The notes below the pieces were generated by a model that saw only the letters and a program-made list of their open reading frames with translations, was not told where the DNA came from and did not search any database. 7,684 nucleotides of DNA from Bacteroidota bacterium (GTDB taxonomy: Bacteria; Bacteroidota; Bacteroidia; Bacteroidales; GCA-2748055), in assembly GCA_030642565.1 (NCBI GenBank), contig DAOWNM010000127.1:1-7684 (forward strand), written 5' to 3'. Below, piece by piece: positions 1-5,744 of this stretch. Each line of letters opens with the position of its first letter. Position 1 is the stretch's first letter. The translations under genes and the position numbers were made by a program.

Positions 1-216
1 TAAGGAACAGTATGCACCAACCAGATCATCAAGAAAACCCTGACTGGTCTTAGTAACAATCGTCTGATCATCACTGTGACATAGGATACAGTTAGAATTG
101 GTATCGATACCGTTTGTACCATTTTTACCGTCAACACCGTATATATCGACGTTATCACCGATGGAATGGAATGGGAGAAAAGTGTTACATTCGTAATGAA
201 CTTTCCATAATATCAT
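1..216 (-). pseudogene. Partial, probably decayed collagen-like / CxxCH (haem-motif) protein, cut by left edge
   Basis: On the minus strand one frame is open from 249 (after a TAG at 250-252) to the window edge. It encodes Gly-X-Y-type residues GVDGKNGTNGID (138 down to 103) and then NSNCILCHSDDQ, whose C-I-L-C-H (90 to 76) fits the CxxCH haem-attachment pattern. From memory, Bacteroidota have secreted lipoproteins with a short collagen-like stretch followed by CxxCH motifs, and this resembles their N-terminal part. Such proteins normally begin with a signal peptide. Here the only ATG in frame (216-214) gives MILWKVHYECNTF, which is not a signal peptide, and stop codons at 250-252, 283-285 and 289-291 block longer versions. 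I therefore read it as a remnant or frameshifted gene. The 3' part lies outside the window. It diverges from the nucleotidase gene. It could also be an intact gene with an unusual N-terminus. Confidence 0.35.
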
Positions 217-284
217 TAAGCTGTATGCTGATACCAGGAAAGAACGTTTCTAAATATATGAACACTGTTGAACCCAGGGAGTTT

Positions 285-2006
285 ATGTTCAAAAACATGA
301 CGAAGAGGAGCCGGATGTTGCACCTGGTTTTAATTATTCTGGTCTGGACCACTGCCTGTAAACAGGATCAACTTACAGTAAAGATTGCCGTAACAACAGA
401 TGTACATGGTATGATTTATCCGCACGACTTTATCAGTCGAACCTCTTCTGACCATTCTCTGGCCCATATATATAGTTACGTCTGTGAACAGCGGGAGAAA
501 GAGGATACCCTGTTTTTCCTGCTTGACAACGGTGATTTCCTGCAGGGCCAACCCACAGTATACTACTACAACTTTGTGGATACGCTCCGTGAACACCTTT
601 CGGCACGGGTGATGAATTTCATGGAATATGATGCCGGGACAATCGGGAACCACGACATTGAAGCTGGTCCGCAGGTGTATGACAGGATTGATACAGCATT
701 ACAATTTCCCTGGCTGGCTGCCAATGCGGTAAATACTGCTACCGGGACACCTTACTTTGAGCCATACACCATCCTGAAAGCCGGACGGAAAAAAATTGCA
801 GTACTGGGACTGATCACACCCGGGATTCCCGGATGGCTTCCCAAAAACCTCTGGCCCGAAATGGAATTCCGGGATATGGTTGAAACAGCCAGTGATTGGG
901 TTCCGCGGATCATTGAAGAGGAAAAACCGGACCTTATGGTAGGCCTGTTCCACTCAGGAACCGATGCCTCTTATGGTGGAAATCCTGATCCATACCTGAA
1001 CGAAAATGCTGTTATACTGGTTGCTCAACAGGTCCCTGAATTTGATATCATTTTCGCGGGACACGATCACAGGGTTTCCTGCCAGCGAGTGACCAACAGT
1101 GTGGGTGACACTGTTCTGATCATTGATCCGGGCAGCCACGGAAGATATGCAGGTGAAGCAACAATCACCTTCGGACCGCAAGCGGTCAGAGTCACTGGGC
1201 AAAATATCCCCATGCAGGGGTACCCTCCCTCCAGTATTTTTTTGGAACAATTCGCTCCTGAATTTGAAATCATATCAGATTACCTGCAGGACACCATTAC
1301 CTGGCTCGCCGATAAAATGGCCGGAGTGGATGCCCTATTCGGACCCTCTTCCATGATATCGCTGATCCACAATGTACAACTAGATCTGACAGGTGCGCAG
1401 CTCTCTTTTACGGCTCCTCTCTCCATCTCAGCGGTGCTGCAAGAAGGAGCGCTGCTGGTCTCCGATATGTTTAAACTCTACCGGTTTGAAAACATGCTAT
1501 ACCGGATGGAACTCACAGGAGCTGAGATCGATGGATTCCTTGAGCATGCGGTGGGATCATGGTTCAACACTATGGTTGGTCCCGGGGATCACCTTCTTCA
1601 ATTCAGGCCCGATCAACCCGGACAGCTGTCTGCTCCATACTACAACTTCTCTTCGGCGGCAGGAATAGATTATACCGTTGATGTTACAAGAGCTTCCGGA
1701 GATCGTGTAACCATCCAGGCCCTTTCAGATGGAACCCCATTTAAGGAAACCACTACCTACAGTGTGGCCGTGAACTCGTACCGTGGAAACGGGGGTGGCG
1801 GACATCTGACCGCCGGTGCCGGAATCCCGAAAGAGGAACTGATAAACCGTATCTCCTGGTCCACCGACCGTGACCTCCGTTTTTATCTGATGGAATATCT
1901 CATGCAACAGGATACCCTCAAACCCCATACCGATTTTAACTGGTCCTGTATCCCGGAGCAGTTAACCGGACCGGCCTCTGTATCTGACCGAAGAACCATA
2001 GATTAG
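285..2006 (+). CDS. Lipoprotein bifunctional metallophosphatase / 5'-nucleotidase (UshA/CpdB-like)
   Basis: Predicted exported phosphoesterase that hydrolyses nucleotides or cyclic nucleotides for phosphate and nucleoside salvage at the cell envelope. Counting from the Met at 297, the N-terminus MTKRSRMLHLVLIILVWTTAC is a charged n-region, a hydrophobic core and a T-T-A-C lipobox with Cys21, so a lipoprotein is expected. The calcineurin-like metal-binding motifs follow in order: T-D-V-H-G (D35, H37), G-D-F (D80), G-N-H-D (N118, H119), F-H-S-G (H219) and G-H-D-H (H256, H258). The C-terminal 5'-nucleotidase domain (about residues 345-540) ends in the signature N-S-Y-R-G-N-G-G-G-G (near 493-502). 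Length of about 570 residues is normal. Start choice is uncertain: 285 follows AGGGAG (276-281) closely, 297 best fits a signal peptide, and 315 follows GAGGAG but loses the basic residues. The frame stays open back to 114, but that part overlaps the opposite-strand fragment and looks non-coding. Substrate preference cannot be read from sequence. Confidence 0.9.
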   Translation: MFKNMTKRSRMLHLVLIILVWTTACKQDQLTVKIAVTTDVHGMIYPHDFISRTSSDHSLAHIYSYVCEQREKEDTLFFLLDNGDFLQGQPTVYYYNFVDTLREHLSARVMNFMEYDAGTIGNHDIEAGPQVYDRIDTALQFPWLAANAVNTATGTPYFEPYTILKAGRKKIAVLGLITPGIPGWLPKNLWPEMEFRDMVETASDWVPRIIEEEKPDLMVGLFHSGTDASYGGNPDPYLNENAVILVAQQVPEFDIIFAGHDHRVSCQRVTNSVGDTVLIIDPGSHGRYAGEATITFGPQAVRVTGQNIPMQGYPPSSIFLEQFAPEFEIISDYLQDTITWLADKMAGVDALFGPSSMISLIHNVQLDLTGAQLSFTAPLSISAVLQEGALLVSDMFKLYRFENMLYRMELTGAEIDGFLEHAVGSWFNTMVGPGDHLLQFRPDQPGQLSAPYYNFSSAAGIDYTVDVTRASGDRVTIQALSDGTPFKETTTYSVAVNSYRGNGGGGHLTAGAGIPKEELINRISWSTDRDLRFYLMEYLMQQDTLKPHTDFNWSCIPEQLTGPASVSDRRTID

Positions 2007-2020
2007 AGATTATGCTCCAT

Positions 2021-2038
2021 AATTAATATTTAATTTTT
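2021..2038 (+). terminator. Weak AT-only hairpin after the nucleotidase gene
   Basis: AATTAA (2021-2026) and TTAATT (2030-2035) form a perfect 6-bp inverted repeat around a 3-base loop, followed by TTT. It starts 14 bases after the nucleotidase stop codon, where a terminator could sit. The stem has no G-C pair, so it would be very weak, and in such AT-rich DNA it may be chance. Confidence 0.2.
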
Positions 2039-2043
2039 AGTTT

Positions 2044-2101
2044 TACACTTGTGAGGAAAAATACCAGAAAACTTTTTTCACCCTCATTGGTTCTATTTAT
2101 G
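2044..2101 (+). promoter_or_regulatory. Candidate Bacteroidota-type promoter region for the carboxylase operon
   Basis: The 111-bp gap before the carboxyltransferase gene is the obvious place for the operon promoter. Two sequences each match the Bacteroidota -7 consensus TAnnTTTG at 5 of 6 fixed bases: TACACTTG (2044-2051), which would leave a leader of about 60 bases, and TATTTATG (2094-2101), which would leave only about 10. The second has a T-run (2073-2078) at roughly the position of the -33 element. Neither is a full match, so this is only a pointer to where to look. Confidence 0.25.
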
Positions 2102-2107
2102 CATAAA
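2096..2107. promoter_or_regulatory. Perfect 12-bp palindrome upstream of the carboxylase operon
   Basis: TTTATGCATAAA is a perfect inverted repeat of 12 bases ending 10 bases before the carboxyltransferase ATG at 2118. Its position over the translation-initiation region and the second candidate -7 box would suit an operator, but no regulator is encoded nearby and there is only one copy. Chance in AT-rich intergenic DNA is a real alternative. Confidence 0.25.
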
Positions 2108-2117
2108 GAATTGAAGC

Positions 2118-3677
2118 ATGGATGTGAAAGGAAAAAACTTTACCCGTTTCCTGGAAAGGCAACAGGCACACAATGATCAGCATGATGCCAGAGCGAAGGC
2201 GAAACAACACTCCAAAGGCAAATTAACCGCATGGGAACGAATTGATATCCTGTTTGATGAGGATACATTCGAAGAGGTTGATGCCTATGTGACCCCCGAT
2301 AAAACCGATACAGGTTTCGGAAAGGTCCAGCAGGCTTACGGAGATGGAGTGATCATTGGTCATGGGCTGATACGTGGCAGGCTTACTTTTGCCTACTCAC
2401 AGGATTTCACCGTTATGGGAGGCTCCCTGGGCTCGGTCCACGCGGCCAAAATCATGAAGATCCAGGATATGGCACTGAAGATGGGGGCTCCCATGATCGG
2501 ACTCATCGATTCGGGAGGTGCCCGTATCCAGGAGGGAGTAGCAAGTCTCGCAGGGTATGCCGGTATTTTCCACAGGAACGTTCAATCGTCAGGGGTCATC
2601 CCCCAGATCTCAGTAATTCTGGGCCCTGCAGCGGGCGGAGCTGTTTACTCTCCTGCGATCACCGACTTTGTATTTATGACCGATCAGACAAGCTACATGT
2701 TTGTAACCGGTCCCAATGTGGTGAAAGAGGTGCTGAATGAGGATGTATCTTTGAATGATCTGGGTGGTGCAGGGGTCCACTCTAAGAAGAGCGGCGTGGC
2801 ACACCTGGTCTACCCGGATGAAGAGAATACCCTGATGGGTGTCCGCCAGCTGCTTGCCTACCTTCCCTCAAACAACATGGAGAACTCACCAGAAATGGAG
2901 TTGTCGAGCGATGAAACCAGTGATGTAGAGGAGAAACTAAGGGATATTGTGCCGGACGACCCCAATAAACCATATGATGTAAAAGAAGTCATCAGGCTAA
3001 ATGTGGATAAGCGCTCCTTTTATGAGATCGCCGAGAACTATGCCCAGAATATAGTGATCGGGTTTGGAAGGCTGGATGGAAAAGTAATCGGCATCGTGGC
3101 TAACCAACCTAAAGTACTTGCAGGAACACTCGATATCAACTCCTCCAACAAAGGAGCCCGTTTTATCAGGTTCTGTGACGCCTTCAATATTCCACTCCTG
3201 ATCCTGGAAGATGTACCGGGATTTTTGCCGGGGATTGACCAGGAACATAATGGAATCATCCGTCACGGGGCCAAAATGCTCTATGCATTTGCCGACTCTA
3301 CTGTCCCCCGAATCACGGTGATCCTTAGAAAATCCTATGGAGGAGCCTACTGTGTAATGAACAGCAAGAACCTGGGGGGCGATTTCAATTTTGCTTGGCC
3401 AACAGCCGAAATTGCAGTGATGGGACCCGAAGGTGCTGTAGCGATCCTCTACAGGAAAGAGCTGGCTGCATCGGATGATCAAGCTGCTATGAAGAAAGAG
3501 CTGGCTGCAAAGTACAGGATTGAAATTGCCAATCCCTATGTGGCAGATGAACGCGGTTTCATCGACGAAGTGATCGATCCGGCCGAGACCAGGCTAAAAC
3601 TGATCCGTGCCTTTGAGGCACTTGAAACAAAACAAATTGATAACCCTGCCAGGAAACATGGTAATATTCCTCTTTAA
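2118..3677 (+). CDS. pccB: Acyl-CoA (propionyl-CoA) carboxylase, carboxyltransferase beta subunit
   Basis: Cytoplasmic carboxyltransferase that moves the carboxyl group from carboxybiotin to an acyl-CoA, most likely propionyl-CoA giving (S)-methylmalonyl-CoA. At 519 residues it has normal length for the PccB / MmdA / 12S family, with two crotonase-like halves. The N-half carries L-I-D-S-G-G-A-R-I-Q-E-G (129-140), S-G-V-I-P-Q-I-S (158-165) and G-P-A-A-G-G-A-V-Y-S-P (169-179), covering the CoA and oxyanion regions. The C-half carries E-D-V-P-G-F-L-P-G (364-372), G-I-I-R-H-G-A-K (379-386), Y-G-G-A-Y (407-411) and F-A-W-P-T-A-E-I-A-V-M-G (425-436). The C-terminus R-K-H-G-N-I-P-L nearly matches human PCCB. 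Odd point: C412 follows Y-G-G-A-Y where propionyl-CoA carboxylases have Asp. No strong Shine-Dalgarno site precedes the ATG. It is first in the operon, 9 bases before the biotin carboxylase. A Na+-pump methylmalonyl-CoA decarboxylase is less likely because a dedicated ATP-dependent biotin carboxylase follows. Confidence 0.95.
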   Translation: MDVKGKNFTRFLERQQAHNDQHDARAKAKQHSKGKLTAWERIDILFDEDTFEEVDAYVTPDKTDTGFGKVQQAYGDGVIIGHGLIRGRLTFAYSQDFTVMGGSLGSVHAAKIMKIQDMALKMGAPMIGLIDSGGARIQEGVASLAGYAGIFHRNVQSSGVIPQISVILGPAAGGAVYSPAITDFVFMTDQTSYMFVTGPNVVKEVLNEDVSLNDLGGAGVHSKKSGVAHLVYPDEENTLMGVRQLLAYLPSNNMENSPEMELSSDETSDVEEKLRDIVPDDPNKPYDVKEVIRLNVDKRSFYEIAENYAQNIVIGFGRLDGKVIGIVANQPKVLAGTLDINSSNKGARFIRFCDAFNIPLLILEDVPGFLPGIDQEHNGIIRHGAKMLYAFADSTVPRITVILRKSYGGAYCVMNSKNLGGDFNFAWPTAEIAVMGPEGAVAILYRKELAASDDQAAMKKELAAKYRIEIANPYVADERGFIDEVIDPAETRLKLIRAFEALETKQIDNPARKHGNIPL

Positions 3678-3686
3678 ATTTCGTTC

Positions 3687-5189
3687 ATGAAAATTAAGAG
3701 TTTATTGATAGCCAACCGGGGCGAGATCGCCATCCGGATTATAAAGACCGCCAGGAAAATGGGTATCCGGTCTTATGTGATAAAAACAGCGAAAGAACCC
3801 AACGCATGGTATCTTGAGGAGGCGGATCAGATCATCGACTTTTCTGAAAGTTATGATGATGTGATCCCGGAATTTCTGGATATTGAGCGGATTATTCAGA
3901 GTGCCGGAAAGCACAAGGTAGATGCTATTCATCCCGGGTACGGATTCCTTGCAGAGAACCCCGATTTTGCGAGAAGATGTGAAGAGGAAAAAATCACATT
4001 TATTGGTCCTTCCCACGATGCCATCTATCGCATGGGGCATAAGACCATTGCCAAAGAGCTGGCCAGGGAAAACAGTGTCCCCCTGCTGGACGGAAGCCAG
4101 GGAGCACTATCCGATGCAGAAGAGGCCAGGAAAATTGCAAACAAAATTGGTTACCCGGTGATCCTGAAAGCTGCAGCCGGAGGCGGCGGACGGGGCATGC
4201 GGGTGGTGGAGAAAGAGAAAGACATTGAAAGGATGTTCACCCTGGCCACCAATGAAGCTGAAAAGGCCTTTAATAATCCCGATCTGTTTCTCGAGAGGTT
4301 TGTGAGGGAACCGCGCCATATTGAGTTCCAGATCCTGGGGGATCAACATGGAAACATTGTACACCTGGGCGAACGGGAATGCTCGATCCAGCGAAAACAT
4401 CAGAAACTGCTGGAGGAGTCCCCCTCCCCTGCACTGGACAGTGCCCTCAGAAAAAAGATGGGAGAAGCAGCCATTAAAATCGCCAGGTCTGTGAACTACT
4501 ATTCGGCCGGAACCGTCGAGTTCCTGCTGGACGATGACAACAGTTTCTCCTTTATGGAGATGAATACCCGTATCCAGGTTGAACACCCGGTCACCGAGAT
4601 GGTTACCGGGATCGACCTGATCGAACAGATGATTCTGATTGCTGAAGGGGAAAAAATTCCATTTACCCAGAAGGATATCAAACTGAATGGCTGGGCCATC
4701 GAATGGAGAATCAACGCCGAAGATGTACAATCCGGATTCTCCCCCAGTCTCGGTACCATCGAAAAAATCTCCTGGACAGAGAATGAACATATCAGGGTGG
4801 ATACCGGGGTCAGGGACGGATCGGTTATTACTCCCTACTATGACTCCATGATCGCCAAACTGATCATCCATGCTGAAACCCGGGAAAAGGCCCTGCAACA
4901 ATCAAGTATGGCCATCAGGAAATTCTGGATCAAAGGGCCCAAAACAACCCTCGCGTTTTGCAGGGCAGTTCTTCAGAACCGCAACTTCAGGAAAGGAAAA
5001 TTCAATACCTCTTTTCTCAGCAAGGAGCTGAAGATTCATTACCAAAACGAACCCGATGAAGCACTGCTGGCCGCATTTTTTGCCACATACGATTATGCCC
5101 GGGAGATGGATGAAAATGAGGAAAAACCACTTCATACAGAGAATGGCAAGGCGATTACCCCTTGGGTATTAAAAAAACGGTTACGATAA
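3687..5189 (+). CDS. accC: Biotin carboxylase subunit of acyl-CoA carboxylase
   Basis: ATP-grasp enzyme that carboxylates carrier-bound biotin using bicarbonate and ATP. Visible in order: L-L-I-A-N-R-G-E-I-A-I-R-I (6-18), A-I-H-P-G-Y-G-F-L-A-E-N (80-91), the ATP lysines K119 (M-G-H-K) and K161 (V-I-L-K-A-A-A) with the glycine-rich loop G-G-G-G-R-G-M (165-171), E-R-E-C-S-I-Q-R-K-H-Q-K (229-240), V-E-F (277-279), M-E-M-N-T-R-I-Q-V-E-H (290-300), R370 and P-Y-Y-D-S-M-I-A-K-L-I (383-393). All the main catalytic residues are present. H118 replaces the Asp usual in M-G-D-K. Residues 456-500 extend past the biotin carboxylase core: a helix-like L-L-A-A-F-F-A-T-Y-D-Y-A-R and then P-W-V-L-K-K-R-L-R. 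From memory these align with the start of the BT (subunit-interface) domain of PCCA-type alpha chains. The ATG lies 9 bases after the upstream stop with no clear Shine-Dalgarno site, so translation is probably coupled. The 3' end holds an in-phase A7 slippery sequence. Confidence 0.95.
   Translation: MKIKSLLIANRGEIAIRIIKTARKMGIRSYVIKTAKEPNAWYLEEADQIIDFSESYDDVIPEFLDIERIIQSAGKHKVDAIHPGYGFLAENPDFARRCEEEKITFIGPSHDAIYRMGHKTIAKELARENSVPLLDGSQGALSDAEEARKIANKIGYPVILKAAAGGGGRGMRVVEKEKDIERMFTLATNEAEKAFNNPDLFLERFVREPRHIEFQILGDQHGNIVHLGERECSIQRKHQKLLEESPSPALDSALRKKMGEAAIKIARSVNYYSAGTVEFLLDDDNSFSFMEMNTRIQVEHPVTEMVTGIDLIEQMILIAEGEKIPFTQKDIKLNGWAIEWRINAEDVQSGFSPSLGTIEKISWTENEHIRVDTGVRDGSVITPYYDSMIAKLIIHAETREKALQQSSMAIRKFWIKGPKTTLAFCRAVLQNRNFRKGKFNTSFLSKELKIHYQNEPDEALLAAFFATYDYAREMDENEEKPLHTENGKAITPWVLKKRLR
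5171..5177 (+). other. Candidate -1 slippery heptamer A-AAA-AAA at end of biotin carboxylase gene
   Basis: The last codons of the biotin carboxylase gene read TTA AAA AAA CGG TTA CGA TAA. The seven A's (5171-5177) are therefore phased A|AAA|AAA, the canonical X XXY YYZ arrangement for -1 ribosomal slippage, 9 bases before the stop. In the -1 frame reading runs ACG GTT ACG ATA and stays open to 5740 through the whole carrier gene. Possible stimulators are weak: a 4-bp hairpin (5179-5182 with 5189-5192) and an SD-like AAGG about 19 bases upstream. Seven A's could also cause modest transcriptional slippage. Function is inferred. Confidence 0.3.
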
Positions 5190-5203
5190 ACCCGGATCAG
5201 GAT

Positions 5204-5740
5204 ATGGCACGTTCAGCAAAGAAGAAAAAGACGACCAAGCTCATAGCGCTCAGCTCAACCAATAAGGCTTATGAGTTTAAAAAACCCCTTCAAAAACGGA
5301 TTAAGTACCAGGGGGAAGAGGTGGATATCAAACTTCATGAAGACCCCAATGGATTCTCCTATATTGTCTGGAAGAACAAAAAATATATGCTCGATGTGAT
5401 CGAGAAGAAGCAGAACCGGTATACCATTATGGTCAATAGCGTCTGGCACTCCTTCACAGTGGAAACCCCCGTCTCACTGAAACGCAAAAGATTTTTGGAA
5501 AAACAGGGCGATGCATCCTCTTCTGTCTCCATTGAGGCTCCTATGCCGGGAAAAATCATTGATATCCTGGTGGAAGAGAACGGTGAAGTTAAGGAGGGCG
5601 AACCCATCATCATCCTGGAGGCCATGAAGATGCAAAACGAAATTACCAGTCACATCTCCGGTATCGTTCAATCAGTTTCTGTAAAAAAGAATGAATTGGT
5701 TATGAAGGATGATGTATTGATCGAGATCCGGAAGGGCTGA
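5204..5740 (+). CDS. Biotin carboxyl carrier protein subunit of acyl-CoA carboxylase
   Basis: Carries the biotin that shuttles CO2 between the biotin carboxylase and carboxyltransferase sites. Counted from ATG 5204 (178 residues), the C-terminal biotinyl domain (about 108-177) has A-P-M-P-G-K (112-117) and the biotinylation motif E-A-M-K-M (139-143), with K142 as the expected biotinylated lysine. Residues 20-95 are beta-rich (Y-E-F-K-K, E-V-D-I-K-L, Y-M-L-D-V-I, R-Y-T-I-M-V, H-S-F-T-V-E-T) and look like the beta-barrel of the PCCA BT domain, so the protein is more than a bare carrier. The N-terminus is strongly basic (K6-K9). The ATG lies 14 bases after the biotin carboxylase stop, with AGG close upstream. 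A TTG at 5162 in the same frame would overlap the upstream gene by 28 bases and is less likely as a start, but the frame is open there, which allows frameshift fusion. It is the last gene of the operon, and its stop is 4 bases from the convergent thpR stop. Confidence 0.92.
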   Translation: MARSAKKKKTTKLIALSSTNKAYEFKKPLQKRIKYQGEEVDIKLHEDPNGFSYIVWKNKKYMLDVIEKKQNRYTIMVNSVWHSFTVETPVSLKRKRFLEKQGDASSSVSIEAPMPGKIIDILVEENGEVKEGEPIIILEAMKMQNEITSHISGIVQSVSVKKNELVMKDDVLIEIRKG

Positions 5741-5744
5741 GTTC

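Noticed and set aside
114..284. In-frame N-terminal extension of the nucleotidase back to an ATG at 114.
   Set aside because: It would bury the lipoprotein signal peptide about 57-61 residues inside the protein, has Tyr/Arg/His-rich non-domain sequence, and overlaps the better supported minus-strand collagen/CxxCH fragment.
789..795. Another run of seven A's, in the nucleotidase gene.
   Set aside because: It is phased AAA|AAA|A in the reading frame, not A|AAA|AAA, and encodes ordinary Lys-Lys within the metallophosphatase domain.
4451..4457. A-AAA-AAG heptamer in phase inside the biotin carboxylase gene (codons AGA AAA AAG), the same type as the dnaX slippery site.
   Set aside because: A -1 slip here meets a TAA at 4475-4477 after six codons and gives no sensible product. 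It shows that such heptamers occur without function, which tempers the claim at 5171-5177.
4107..4901. Long open frame of 264 codons on the minus strand opposite the biotin carboxylase gene.
   Set aside because: The plus strand here encodes unmistakable biotin carboxylase motifs; the antisense translation is rich in Gly, His, Phe and Asp with no recognisable domain, as expected of a codon-bias shadow.
2118..5740. Sodium-pumping methylmalonyl-CoA decarboxylase instead of a carboxylase.
   Set aside because: The MmdA-like subunit alone would fit, but the operon has an ATP-dependent biotin carboxylase and no membrane beta subunit or small gamma subunit.
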